Assembly: GCF_048898065.1 (NCBI RefSeq)
Contig: NZ_JBLWFI010000001.1
Location: 310,001-374,000, forward strand
Reading direction: 5' to 3'
Length of the DNA: 64,000 nucleotides
Origin: Tepidibacillus_B infernus
Lineage (GTDB): Bacteria > Bacillota > Bacilli > Tepidibacillales > Tepidibacillaceae
Shown here: in pieces, positions 44,162 to 53,350 of the stretch
Numbering within the stretch: the first letter of the stretch is position 1
Layout of the letters: every line of letters starts with the position of its first letter
Program-made: the position numbers and the translations under genes
Notes under the pieces: generated by a model
The model's input: the letters and a program-made list of their open reading frames with translations, nothing else
The model's database searches: none
What the model was told of the DNA's origin: nothing

Positions 44162-45172
44162 ATGGAGGATCGCGTTATTTCATCACAAATGTTGTCAGAA
44201 GATCAAACCGTAGAATTTAGCCTACGTCCTCGTTTTTTATCTGAATATATTGGGCAAACTAGAGCAAAGGAAAACTTAAAGATCTTTATTGAGGCTGCCA
44301 AATTGCGCAATGAACCCCTTGACCATGTACTATTGTATGGACCGCCTGGACTTGGAAAAACAACGTTATCTAATATTATTGCTAATGAAATGGGAGTAGG
44401 TATTCGCACTACTTCGGGTCCTGCCATTGAACGCCCAGGGGATCTAGCAGCGATTTTAACCAATCTCCAAGAAGGAGACGTTCTATTTATCGATGAAATT
44501 CATCGTCTAAACCGTAGTGTAGAAGAGGTTTTATACCCGGCGATGGAGGATTTTGCGCTAGATATTATTATCGGTAAAGGACCCAGTGCAAGATCTGTGC
44601 GATTAGATCTACCTAAGTTTACTTTAGTAGGTGCAACCACCAGAGCAGGTCTATTGTCTTCTCCACTTCGTGATCGTTTTGGGGTAGTAAGTCGTTTAGA
44701 ATATTATACGGTAGAGGAATTAAGCTATATCGTCACGAGGGCTGCTGATTTACTAGATGTGCAAATAGTAGGAGATGCAGCCAAAGAGATTGCTTTGCGT
44801 TCAAGAGGAACACCAAGGGTAGCCAATCGCTTATTAAAACGAGTTCGAGACTTTGCACAAGTAGTGGCTGATGGGATGATTACAGAAGAAGTAGCCAAAT
44901 CATCCTTAGAACAAATTCAAGTAGACCGTTTGGGTTTAGACCATATCGACCATAAACTACTCACCACCATCATTGATAATTTCAAAGGTGGTCCTGTTGG
45001 CTTAGATACATTAGCCGCATCGATTGGTGAAGAGTCAAATACGATTGAAGATGTGTATGAACCTTATTTGATGCAGATTGGTTTTCTGCAACGAACACCT
45101 AGAGGGAGAATGGTAACCAACGCAGCGTATCATCATTTAGGAAGGAGTATTCCTGATGAATCCAATGTCTAA
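44162..45172 (+). CDS. ruvB: Holliday junction branch migration helicase RuvB
   Basis: AAA+ motor that drives branch migration with RuvA. The 336 residues include Walker A GPPGLGKTT at 60-68, Walker B LFIDEIHRL near 110, and sensor motif GATTRAGLL near 158. The C-terminal winged helix carries RTPRGRMVT near 315. ATG 44162 follows AGGAGGAAAGGGCA. It overlaps the next small gene by 17 bp. Confidence 0.98.
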   Translation: MEDRVISSQMLSEDQTVEFSLRPRFLSEYIGQTRAKENLKIFIEAAKLRNEPLDHVLLYGPPGLGKTTLSNIIANEMGVGIRTTSGPAIERPGDLAAILTNLQEGDVLFIDEIHRLNRSVEEVLYPAMEDFALDIIIGKGPSARSVRLDLPKFTLVGATTRAGLLSSPLRDRFGVVSRLEYYTVEELSYIVTRAADLLDVQIVGDAAKEIALRSRGTPRVANRLLKRVRDFAQVVADGMITEEVAKSSLEQIQVDRLGLDHIDHKLLTTIIDNFKGGPVGLDTLAASIGEESNTIEDVYEPYLMQIGFLQRTPRGRMVTNAAYHHLGRSIPDESNV

Positions 45173-45374
45173 ATTGTTCATTAGTCTTGGAATTCTATTG
45201 ATTGTAATCGGAGTGATCTGGCAATTTGGTGGTCGATTCTTGTCATTGGGCAGGTTGCCAGGAGATATTGTGATTAAAAAAGAAAACTTCAGCTTTTATT
45301 TTCCGGTAATGACTAGTATTGTGTTGAGTCTAGTGTTGTCAGGAATTATGTGGTTGTTAAGGTGGTTTAAGTAG
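45156..45374 (+). CDS. Small membrane protein, DUF2905 family
   Basis: A 72-residue protein with two membrane helices, near 7-26 and 47-68, and the family motif GRLPGDIVIKKENFSFYFP between them. DUF2905 genes very often follow ruvB in Firmicutes. The function is unknown. ATG 45156 lies 8 bp after GGAAGGAG within the end of ruvB. Synteny with B. subtilis (queA, tgt) stops after this gene. Confidence 0.85.
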   Translation: MNPMSKLFISLGILLIVIGVIWQFGGRFLSLGRLPGDIVIKKENFSFYFPVMTSIVLSLVLSGIMWLLRWFK

Positions 45375-45580
45375 GAAAACAAGGGAATCTTATCATCCTT
45401 CCTGCTAAAAATTCATATGATGCGATTCGCCGTCAAGTGCCCGTATCCAATTCTATTAGAAATGGAAGAGTGATCGCGCAAACACAGCCTAGTGAAACTC
45501 ATCTCTTTTTAAATAATCAGAAGGAACATTCAGAAATAAAATCCCTGTTCAAATATTATTACATTACATTTAATAGGTAA
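45371..45580 (+). pseudogene. Open frame without a start codon; possible gene remnant
   Basis: Directly after DUF2905, a frame of 69 codons stays open from the stop at 45368 to TAA at 45578, with a protein-like composition (NLIILPAKNSYDAIRRQVP, then SNSIRNGRVIAQTQPSETH). There is no ATG, only internal GTG codons without a good ribosome site. I do not recognise the family. It could be the 3' part of a decayed gene or chance. Confidence 0.3.
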
Positions 45581-45664
45581 AAATTGGCCAAAATAATTGA
45601 GATAAATAAGTAAGAATATAATGAAATCAAATATGATGTTAGAATCATCGATTGGGGAATAAAC

Positions 45665-46234
45665 ATGCTACAAACTATCATGAATTATCTCAATGACATT
45701 GGAATGATTGGCCTATTTATAGCCATGTTTATTAAAGGTTCAACTCTTCCATTACCATCTCTCATTTTCATTGTTAGCTATGGATACCTTTTAAACCCAA
45801 CCAAACAAGAGATGATTTGGCTGGCTATAGGGATGAGTTTAACCTTTACCGTTGCTAGTTATATACCCTATATGATCGGTTTTAAATTAGAACAAAAAAT
45901 TCAAAAGAAATTTAGTAAACAGCTGGCGAAAGCAAAGTTTTGGTTTAAGCGCTATGGGGAATGGAGTATTTGTCTTACACGTCCATTTACGATAGGAATG
46001 TATATTTCTTATGTTGCAGGGATTGGGAAAGTTCCCTATTGGCGCTATACCATACTCACATTTACAGGGATTATTCCATGGAGTTTTTTTATTCTCTTTT
46101 TGAGCAAAGTATTTAGAGGAAATTTGTCAATGATTGTGATGACGTTGCGTAACTATTCATTGCCAATAGGTTTTATAATTCTGGTTCTTCTGGTGATCTA
46201 TTTTTTTCTTAGCAAACACAGAACGAAGGGATGA
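45665..46234 (+). CDS. DedA/VTT family membrane protein
   Basis: A 189-residue polytopic membrane protein with about four to five helices. The pattern fits DedA/SNARE-associated (VTT) proteins: an N-terminal re-entrant region (IKGSTLPLPSLIFIVSYGYLL) and the conserved basic segment RPFTIGMYISYVAGIGKVPYWRY near residue 107, with a helix-loop PW at the end. DedA proteins are membrane flippase-like transporters, some moving undecaprenyl phosphate or phosphatidylethanolamine. The substrate is unknown here. ATG 45665 follows TTGGGGAAT. It is convergent with the next gene, 4 bp apart. Confidence 0.8.
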   Translation: MLQTIMNYLNDIGMIGLFIAMFIKGSTLPLPSLIFIVSYGYLLNPTKQEMIWLAIGMSLTFTVASYIPYMIGFKLEQKIQKKFSKQLAKAKFWFKRYGEWSICLTRPFTIGMYISYVAGIGKVPYWRYTILTFTGIIPWSFFILFLSKVFRGNLSMIVMTLRNYSLPIGFIILVLLVIYFFLSKHRTKG

Positions 46235-46238
46235 TGTT

Positions 46239-46694
46239 TCACTTTATCATAAAATAAACTCGTTGAACTAGTTTGCGAAATTCAAATTCAAATAGATGAT
46301 TTGCACCTTTGGAACGTTTTTTTGGTCCAGAGGTTTTTATTCCCGCTCTTCGTGATTTTTGTGAGAGATAGCGTTCAAATAGGAGTTGATCTAAGTTATC
46401 AGCTTGAAATAAGAACCCATTAGGATGCATGGCAAAAGCCTGCTTCGCTAATACCATGGTAGCAACGCCATAATCTTGCGTGATCACAATATCATTTGCT
46501 TTGACATATTGGACGAGCTTCATATCAACTGAATCTCTTCCTTTATCAACGGTGATGACTTTGGAATAACCATCATCAATCAAATGACTCGTATCGGCAA
46601 ACATTATAACCGGTAAATGAAATTCTTTTGCTACATTTACAATTTCTTTTTTTACAGGCATTGCATCAGCATCTACTAAAATTTTTATCGTCAT
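46239..46694 (-). CDS. UPF0178 (YaiI/YqxD) family protein
   Basis: About 152 residues. It shows the family start KILVDADAMPVKKEI, the acidic NYN/PIN-like pattern DSVDMKLVQYVKANDIVITQDYG and the C-terminal basic GPKKRSKGANHLFE. The fold suggests a nuclease, but no activity is established. The start is ATG 46694 behind GAGAGG; the longer frame to 46712 begins with TTG inside that site. It is convergent with the DedA gene. Confidence 0.88.
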   Translation of the reverse strand: MTIKILVDADAMPVKKEIVNVAKEFHLPVIMFADTSHLIDDGYSKVITVDKGRDSVDMKLVQYVKANDIVITQDYGVATMVLAKQAFAMHPNGFLFQADNLDQLLFERYLSQKSRRAGIKTSGPKKRSKGANHLFEFEFRKLVQRVYFMIK

Positions 46695-46814
46695 GAATTT
46701 GTTTCCTCTCAACCTTTCCCTAGCTAAACCAAATTAAAAATAGACTGTTTCATTATATCTTCTTTCTTTCAAAAACATAAAATAAATTACATGCGATAGA
46801 GGGAGGTGTTAAAA

Positions 46815-47339
46815 TTGGCACAGAGAGATTTTGTTCAAATTATTGGAATTACGGATCCTAGTGAATTTCCAGTTATCGGCCCATTAAACCCCAATAATGA
46901 AATAGCAATTCAAGAGAGATTAACCATTCCTGAAGCTAAACCTAATGTAGAACAAATCATTTCTGTTTTAGTCGAGGCAATAGTAACGGATAACCGAACA
47001 ATACTAACCCCTACTGGAGTTAAAGTCATCGTAGAAGGTATATTGAGACAAAAAGTTGTCTACACAGCGGGTGTGCCTGAACAATCTGTTCATTCATCCC
47101 ATTATGAACATCCGTTCTGTACATTCATTAATATACCACTAGTGATTCCTGCAGGATCTACCGTTGAGCAATTACTAACTTCATTAGGACTTTCACTCAA
47201 AGATATACTAGCAGGACCAGTAAATGTAATTATTGAAAACGTTGAAGTGAATCTTCTTGATCCACGCACTATTAATAAATGTGTAACATTGTTTGTTTGG
47301 ACTACGCTAAATACACTTTTACAAACGGTACTAAAATAA
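46815..47339 (+). CDS. SPOCS/DUF3794-like protein
   Basis: About 174 residues, mostly beta. It resembles the SPOCS (DUF3794) domain of spore-associated proteins such as SipL/SpoVID N-terminal regions: IPEAKPNVEQIISVLVEAIV, then an internal repeat ending VYTAGVPEQSVHSSHYEHPFCTFINIP. The start is TTG 46815 behind GGGAGGTG. It faces a paralogue with no base between the two stop codons. Function unknown; a coat or exosporium role is an inference from the family. Confidence 0.72.
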   Translation: MAQRDFVQIIGITDPSEFPVIGPLNPNNEIAIQERLTIPEAKPNVEQIISVLVEAIVTDNRTILTPTGVKVIVEGILRQKVVYTAGVPEQSVHSSHYEHPFCTFINIPLVIPAGSTVEQLLTSLGLSLKDILAGPVNVIIENVEVNLLDPRTINKCVTLFVWTTLNTLLQTVLK

Positions 47340-47828
47340 TTATTCTTCCTCTTCATCGTAATGAGGAGGAGGAAGATAATGATCAAATTCTATGATTGCA
47401 CATAAAACTTTGCTTACTTGAATATTTCTTAAATCGTGGTGGAAAACATGAATATCTTCCACCACAATTTTTATTTTTAATTGTTTTAAATCCTCATTCA
47501 CTTCGTTATCAATTATGATCATTTCACAAAAATGAATCTCATTATTAAAGGAATGCACGGATTGTTCAGGTGTTGCAGCAGTATACACAAATATTTGTTT
47601 CACTACACCATCAATTATAATTTTTTTATTATACGGTGTTTTTATTAATCTTTTATTAATGATTTTAACAATAGACATAACTTTGAGAATTTGTTCAATA
47701 TCAGGTTTTTGCTCTGGTACATTTATTTTTTCATTAAGTGTAAACTGCTTAAAACAAATTGGTGTTTCAGGATAATCCTCGGAATTAGCAATCCCAACAT
47801 AATTGATCATATCGCGAAAGATATTCAT
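47340..47828 (-). CDS. SPOCS/DUF3794-like protein (paralogue, convergent)
   Basis: A 162-residue paralogue of the facing gene. The shared core is VPEQKPDIEQILKVMSIVKI and VYTAATPEQSVHSFNNEIHFCEM. It ends in an acidic DEEEE tail. ATG 47828 has GGAGGTGA ten bases upstream. The stop codons of the two genes abut exactly. A short hairpin near 47343-47373 formed by the Glu codons may stop both transcripts. Function unknown. Confidence 0.72.
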   Translation of the reverse strand: MNIFRDMINYVGIANSEDYPETPICFKQFTLNEKINVPEQKPDIEQILKVMSIVKIINKRLIKTPYNKKIIIDGVVKQIFVYTAATPEQSVHSFNNEIHFCEMIIIDNEVNEDLKQLKIKIVVEDIHVFHHDLRNIQVSKVLCAIIEFDHYLPPPHYDEEEE

Positions 47829-47962
47829 GTTAAACAGTTCACCTCCAATATAGGCTACAATAATATATGCAAGTCAACACTAGATTATGAATATTTTTTT
47901 ATGTTGAATATCTTCTTTCGATACTAAGAAAATTTTTCATCATCATAACCTCCATTTAAGAC

Positions 47963-48736
47963 TTATTTTAACAATGAGATCACTTCATGAATTTTATTAT
48001 GAGCTTCTCGTTCTCCTGCTTCTATACATTCACGAATTTTCCCAATGTCAAACGCAAAAATATGTCCAACTTCTGGTCGAATCACTACATCCGCATATTT
48101 AAGATTCGCTCGTCGTTGTTCTGTTGTCATGATCGTATATGCCCGATAAATGACTTCCAAAAGATTACTAGGTTCTTGTTCTTCATGTTCTTTTTCAACA
48201 TCAACGGCAACAACAACGTCTACACCAGCTGCACGCAATAAATCTGCTGGGAGGTTATTCAAAACTCCCCCGTCCACCAACACCATATCTTTATAATGAA
48301 CAGGGGAAAAAACGCCTGGCACTGATGTAGTCGCCCGTATCGCCAAAACCAGACTATCTTTGTCAAAAACAAAAATATTTCCTTTAATTAAATCTACAGA
48401 TACAGCCCGAAAGGGAATCTTCAGGTCTTCAATTTTCAAATCTCCAAGTCCTTTTTGTTCCAATAATTGAATAAGTATTGAGTAAATTTTGTTTCCGGCA
48501 AAAATTCCACGTTTTAAAATTCCAATATCGATTAACCGATAGGATGGAGTTGAAAGTACAAATTCCTCAATTTCTTCAATATCTATTCCCGCAGCAACCA
48601 ATCCACCAATGGCACCACCCATACTGGTACCTATAATAAAATCAAGCGGAATTTGATGCTGTTTAAAAACTTTTAACACTCCTATATGAGATAAGCCGCG
48701 TATCGCTCCACCCCCTAATGAGATTCCCACTTTCAT
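47963..48736 (-). CDS. Patatin-like phospholipase (RssA type)
   Basis: A 257-residue serine hydrolase. The oxyanion motif is GGGAIRG at 8-14, the nucleophile Ser38 is in GTSMG, and the catalytic Asp is in LVDGGVLNNLP near 153. This is the bacterial patatin arrangement of the RssA/YlbK group. Substrate (phospholipid or lysophospholipid) unknown. No signal peptide is seen. ATG 48736 follows AAAGGAAAG. It is on the same strand as the export cassette upstream but separated by 59 bp. Confidence 0.9.
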   Translation of the reverse strand: MKVGISLGGGAIRGLSHIGVLKVFKQHQIPLDFIIGTSMGGAIGGLVAAGIDIEEIEEFVLSTPSYRLIDIGILKRGIFAGNKIYSILIQLLEQKGLGDLKIEDLKIPFRAVSVDLIKGNIFVFDKDSLVLAIRATTSVPGVFSPVHYKDMVLVDGGVLNNLPADLLRAAGVDVVVAVDVEKEHEEQEPSNLLEVIYRAYTIMTTEQRRANLKYADVVIRPEVGHIFAFDIGKIRECIEAGEREAHNKIHEVISLLK

Positions 48737-48795
48737 GCTGATTCTTTCCTTTCGTTACTAAAAATTTGTTGATCTTTTATTATTATGCAAAATGC

Positions 48796-50316
48796 TTAAA
48801 ATAAATTTGTAAAAAATTTGATGATTTTATCAAAGAATGAGGTACTTTCCACTTTCTTATTCTCCGTTGTTCCAATTGTTTTTTGCTCTGGTGATCCTTT
48901 TGTTTGTCCTTTCTTTATCGCATCTGTTTTTAAGATAAACCGTACTTCACCATTTGCTCCCTCTGGTTTACCAAGAAATGTATTATATTGTTCAGCAGCT
49001 GCTATGGATTGATCCAAAATTGCTTCTCCTTCATACAGTTTATCCAATCCAGTGATCAATCCATTCTTCATTTCAGCGACTCCACCCGACAATTTCGTGA
49101 TTCCAGTTCCAAAATTAAGAATCCCTTTCTCCAATTGATCTGCACCAGTCGCTAACTGATCAGCCCCAGCTCTTGATTGATTTAATCCTTCATTCATCGT
49201 ATTTAAACCAGGAAATGGTTGTCCTTGCAACATTCCTCCATTAGCTAGTACCGTTAACATTTGTTGCTCTCCTTGAACCGCTTGAAGAAGCATCTGTAAA
49301 CTTTGATCTTCTGGTTTTTGTGCAGCTAATTGTTGTGCTATAGCAAGAATTTGCTGATTCGTATCGAGCGACTGCTTCAAAAGGGCAGTTTGCGCCTGAT
49401 TTACTTGAATCAGTTGATCAATCCCTTGTGATAGTCCATTTAAACCATTCTTTAACTGACGATGACCATTTGCTAATTGAGTCGCCCCATTGCCAAATTG
49501 CTCTAACGCGGTAGAAATTTGTTGAACACCACTAGTTAATTGTTCCAATTGTCCTTTTACTGGCACTTCTGGTACTGAAGGGAGTTTTGGAATGAGAGTA
49601 ATCGTTATAGGTTCAAATTCAATATCTGTCCCCTTCATTTCAAGTGTTATCGTTTCTTCAGGATTAGGTACAACCATCCAAGTCGCATTCAGCTGTTTTC
49701 CTGTCATCACAGTGATGGCATCCCCAAGTTTCATATCTGTAAAATGATCACTTGGAATATTAATAGATACAAGGGACAACATTGGTGTCACCAAATCTGT
49801 CTTTACGCTTTGCTTTGCTCCATTGTATCCTTGATAGGTTATCGTTTTATTTTGTTTAAGAAGATTTTTTAACTTTACTTCAATTTTAACCGTACCGTTT
49901 TTCCCCGCGATGGAGGCAGCATCCATTTTTTGCCCATCTAGATAATAGCTAATGGATACATCAACCGGGAGTTGTTGGTTGGTTTCACCAGAATAATAAA
50001 TAGACTTTTCGCCATTAACTTGAGTATTCCAGATAATTTGTCCATCCTGTATCGAAGGTTTCTCTGTACCACTTACATTTTTAAGATTTTTTAACTGTCC
50101 TATATCCTTCACGGTTACATTTCCATTTCCCTTTAATTGCAACCAATCGACAACAATCGATTTCTTCACTGTACCATCAGGATTAAGCAAACTATAAACT
50201 GTTTCTCGATCGGTCACATCTGTTGGAGATGCAGCAAAAGTTCCAGTTACGGGCGTTAAGAAAATGATAGAAGCCGTTAATACAGGGATTGCTTTTTTTA
50301 TCACTTTCATTTTCAT
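48796..50316 (-). CDS. Secreted YhgE/Pip-like coiled protein, MMPL partner
   Basis: A 506-residue protein with a signal peptide (hydrophobic 10-25, cleavage near FAA-SP), a beta-rich domain to about 250, then glycine-punctuated helical repeats (LTSGVQQISTALEQFGNGATQL) like the YhgE/Pip family. A second such stretch lies near 390-440, and an amphipathic or membrane end (FFDKIIKFFTNLF) follows. It is 52 bp downstream of an MMPL transporter and probably forms its extracellular or periplasm-like partner. Function unknown. ATG 50310 is an alternative start with better spacing. Confidence 0.7.
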   Translation of the reverse strand: MKMKVIKKAIPVLTASIIFLTPVTGTFAASPTDVTDRETVYSLLNPDGTVKKSIVVDWLQLKGNGNVTVKDIGQLKNLKNVSGTEKPSIQDGQIIWNTQVNGEKSIYYSGETNQQLPVDVSISYYLDGQKMDAASIAGKNGTVKIEVKLKNLLKQNKTITYQGYNGAKQSVKTDLVTPMLSLVSINIPSDHFTDMKLGDAITVMTGKQLNATWMVVPNPEETITLEMKGTDIEFEPITITLIPKLPSVPEVPVKGQLEQLTSGVQQISTALEQFGNGATQLANGHRQLKNGLNGLSQGIDQLIQVNQAQTALLKQSLDTNQQILAIAQQLAAQKPEDQSLQMLLQAVQGEQQMLTVLANGGMLQGQPFPGLNTMNEGLNQSRAGADQLATGADQLEKGILNFGTGITKLSGGVAEMKNGLITGLDKLYEGEAILDQSIAAAEQYNTFLGKPEGANGEVRFILKTDAIKKGQTKGSPEQKTIGTTENKKVESTSFFDKIIKFFTNLF

Positions 50317-50368
50317 TTCTCCTCTCCATATATGTTGATTTCACAAAAACCGTTGCCGATTCAAATCA

Positions 50369-52483
50369 TTATTTTGCTAAATCAATAGATTCTACTGTTC
50401 TCTTTTGTTGCTTTTCCATTTTTATTTTTGGCCAGCCAAGCGTTAGTTTTGATGTAAATGTTTCTAATGTAAGCAATACGGCTGGTAACAAGATAAGAAT
50501 GACAGCTAAAGAAATAATCGCACCACGAGCAATCATAAATGTTAAGTCCCTCAGTAAACTAATGTCAGAGAATATATAAATTCCAATCACTGCAGCAAAT
50601 AAAGCAAGAGCGCTACTTAAGATTGCTTTTCCACTCGCTTTTAAAGCCCGATACATCGCTTCTACCTTTGATAAATTTTCTAATTCCTCTTTATAACGGG
50701 TCACTAGCAAAATGGCATAGTTGATCGTACTTCCAAGTTGAATCGCACCGATGGCGAATGAACCGATAAACGGCATCGAGCGTCCAAGGTAAAAATCAAG
50801 TCCTTGGTTAAAATAGATGGCTAACTCAATTCCACCCACCAATATCACCGGCAATGCAATCGAGCGAAGGGCTAAAGCAATGATTAATAATACGGCCACT
50901 ATAGAAATCAAATCTACTTTTTTAATGTCATCTTGTACAGTTTTTGTTAGATCGTTTTGTAACACCGATTGACCTGTGAGATAGATATGACCTTCATAGG
51001 GTTTAATCATGTTATTGATCTGTTGAATCGCCTGAGTGGTTCGTTCGTCATACGATCCATACTCCATTTGTACCAACATATAAATGTAATTGTCCCTCAT
51101 AAACATCGTTTTTAAATTTTCAGGAATAAATTCTGAAGGAATCGTTGGATCTGCAAACGTATCATAGCTAATTACCTTCTTGATCCCATCCATATTCTCA
51201 ACTTGTTTTTTTATAGTGATCCGATCTTGATCAGAAAGAGTCTGATCCATAACCAAGAAAGCCGAATCAGTAGATGGGAAATCTTTTTTAATAACATCCA
51301 GATTCTTAATTGAATCTAAACTCTTTGGCATAAGTTGATCGATATCATAAATAACATTGACGTTTTTCAACCCAATGACTGCTGGAATAAACAATAGCAA
51401 AAAGACGACAAATATCACTTTATATTTACGAGTCACCACTTGGGCCAATCGTTGAAAACTAGGGATAAACACAGGATGTTGCACTTTTTGAATCCACTTA
51501 TCAAATACTAAGATTAATGACGGCAATAATGTCAAAATCAATAAAACGCTAAATATTACACCTCTTGCCATTGTAATCCCTAAATCTTGACCAATCCCTA
51601 ATGCCATTGGAACCATGGCAAGGAAACCAGCTACTGCTGTTGCCGAACTCGTCAAAATAGCCAATGCTGTACGTTTAATCGCAACGATCATCGCTTCATT
51701 CTTTTCTTTATTCTTACGTTCTTCTTCATATCGATGAACGAGAAAAATGGAAAAATCCATTGTCACCCCTAGTTGCAAGGCTCCAGCAATCGCCGCAGTG
51801 ATATATGACATTGAACTACCAACATAATATGGGAAGCCTAAGTTGTAGATGATAGAAACCCCAATTGAGAAAAGAATAAGAATAGGGATGATAAACGACG
51901 GCAATGTCAATCCCAAAAGCACCAAAATAAATCCAATTCCTGATGCCGAATAAACAAACATTTCACTTTCAAGCAGTTGACGTAGTTCGGTTAGCATAGG
52001 TGGAGTACCCGCAAAGTATACATTTGGCCCTAGAATTTTTTTAATTTCTTGTACAGAATGATAGGTTTTTTCCGACGCAGCTTCTTGTTGAAATTGAATC
52101 TGCATCATTGTGCTATCATTAGCGTAAAATTGATTAACCAAATCTTCTGGTAAAAATTCACGAGGTAAAGTAAGATCAGCCAAATCGGTAATCCAGTTGA
52201 CCGTTTCCACGCCATCTACTTTTTCTATTTTTTCTTTTAAATTTTCCACTTCTACATCTGTTTTATTTTTCACCATCAATATACCTGTACCGCCATATCC
52301 AAACGTTTTATTCATAATGTTTTGGCCTTGTACAGAAGGAAGGTTTTCTGGAAGATAAGCAAAAATATCATAATTGATTGGTGTTCTCATCATTCCAATC
52401 AAGGCAGGAAATACAAGGATGATAGAAAAGAGAATAATAAATAGTTTACTTTTCACTACGAATTTCCCAAAAGCTTCAAGCAT
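50369..52483 (-). CDS. MMPL/RND-superfamily transporter
   Basis: About 704 residues with two repeats of one helix, an extracytoplasmic loop and five or six helices. GALQLGVTMDFSIFLVHRYEEE near 235 and AIQLGSTINYAILLVTRYKEE near 585 are the MMPL motifs, with Asp in the first (TMDFS) but Asn in the second (TINYA), so only one carries the putative proton-relay acid. Such exporters move lipids or antimicrobial compounds. The HTH gene upstream is a likely regulator. ATG 52483 follows GTAGGTGATTTCT; GTG 52492 overlaps that site. Confidence 0.88.
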   Translation of the reverse strand: MLEAFGKFVVKSKLFIILFSIILVFPALIGMMRTPINYDIFAYLPENLPSVQGQNIMNKTFGYGGTGILMVKNKTDVEVENLKEKIEKVDGVETVNWITDLADLTLPREFLPEDLVNQFYANDSTMMQIQFQQEAASEKTYHSVQEIKKILGPNVYFAGTPPMLTELRQLLESEMFVYSASGIGFILVLLGLTLPSFIIPILILFSIGVSIIYNLGFPYYVGSSMSYITAAIAGALQLGVTMDFSIFLVHRYEEERKNKEKNEAMIVAIKRTALAILTSSATAVAGFLAMVPMALGIGQDLGITMARGVIFSVLLILTLLPSLILVFDKWIQKVQHPVFIPSFQRLAQVVTRKYKVIFVVFLLLFIPAVIGLKNVNVIYDIDQLMPKSLDSIKNLDVIKKDFPSTDSAFLVMDQTLSDQDRITIKKQVENMDGIKKVISYDTFADPTIPSEFIPENLKTMFMRDNYIYMLVQMEYGSYDERTTQAIQQINNMIKPYEGHIYLTGQSVLQNDLTKTVQDDIKKVDLISIVAVLLIIALALRSIALPVILVGGIELAIYFNQGLDFYLGRSMPFIGSFAIGAIQLGSTINYAILLVTRYKEELENLSKVEAMYRALKASGKAILSSALALFAAVIGIYIFSDISLLRDLTFMIARGAIISLAVILILLPAVLLTLETFTSKLTLGWPKIKMEKQQKRTVESIDLAK

Positions 52484-52607
52484 AGAAATCACCTACCCTA
52501 AGAAATAAAATTTTTAGCTTTTTCAAACACTACCGTATACCACCTCCTCTGATTGATCTTTCAATAAAAACAAAAATAACACAAAAGACCAAAAAAATAA
52601 TCTAGTA

Positions 52608-52635
52608 AATGGTCAAGTAATATACCTTGACCATT
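52608..52635. promoter_or_regulatory. Perfect 10-bp inverted repeat between the HTH and MMPL genes
   Basis: AATGGTCAAG at 52608-52617 and CTTGACCATT at 52626-52635 with 8 bp between. It overlaps the stop codon of the HTH gene. On the - strand a T-rich stretch follows only after some 10 nt, so it may be an operator for the regulator or a terminator. Confidence 0.6.
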
Positions 52636-53311
52636 AAGCAAGAGCTTCATTTAGAAAATGAGAGAGCATTCTCTTCTCATCCTCAGAAAGGTCATTGATC
52701 GTTTTTAGAAACTTTACGACCAAATCAGTAGTTTCAATGCCTATTTCATGATTCATTGTTTGGATGATTGTACCAACCACCGTTCCGACAAACATAGTGA
52801 CTCCCATTTCATTTGTTGGAGCATTTTGAACCATACTTTTGATTAATGACTCGATTTCTCCCCCTATATTTTTAAGATAAACAAGAAAAAGTCCAATAAT
52901 ATATGCACAAAATGATATTTGAACCTGAACTTTTGAAATTTCTTCTAACATCTTTTCAATCGTAGTACGAAAACTATAATGGTGCTTATTATTCAAAAAT
53001 TCATAGATGCTCTTTTTAATTTTATTCCATTCCTCTTGAGATATGTTATCAGAATGTTTAAAATCAAATAGATTTGTAGCCTTTGCTGATGGTTGAAAGA
53101 CAACTTGGGATCGCCCTTTTTCACCAGGATTCACTGAATAACCACGGATGAGATAGCCATTTTTTTCGAGTTCCATCATCATATCGTATGCCGTCCTTTT
53201 ATTGACACCTATCACTTTAGCTAATGTCTCATAATGAACAGGGACATTTGTTTTTTTGTAAAGATCGATTATTTTTTGCAGAAATTGCTTTCGGCGTCCA
53301 GACAAAATCAT
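52634..53311 (-). CDS. HTH transcriptional regulator of the MMPL cassette
   Basis: A 225-residue protein. The N terminus is a winged HTH (ETLAKVIGVNKRTAYDMMMELEKNGYLIRGY at residues 27-57, seen in parts). The C-terminal 140 residues are helical and hydrophobic in parts (FCAYIIGLFLVYLKNIGG), suggesting a ligand or dimer domain. I cannot name the family. It has a good promoter at 53351-53379 (- strand) and an inverted repeat at its 3' end before the MMPL gene, so local control of that gene is likely. Confidence 0.75.
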   Translation of the reverse strand: MILSGRRKQFLQKIIDLYKKTNVPVHYETLAKVIGVNKRTAYDMMMELEKNGYLIRGYSVNPGEKGRSQVVFQPSAKATNLFDFKHSDNISQEEWNKIKKSIYEFLNNKHHYSFRTTIEKMLEEISKVQVQISFCAYIIGLFLVYLKNIGGEIESLIKSMVQNAPTNEMGVTMFVGTVVGTIIQTMNHEIGIETTDLVVKFLKTINDLSEDEKRMLSHFLNEALA

Positions 53312-53350
53312 TTCATCTCACCCCAAAAAACCAAAATATACTTCATTGAA

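Noticed and set aside
47691..47927. Open frame of 78 codons on the + strand
   Set aside because: Mostly antisense to the SPOCS-like gene, with a composition typical of AT-rich shadow frames.
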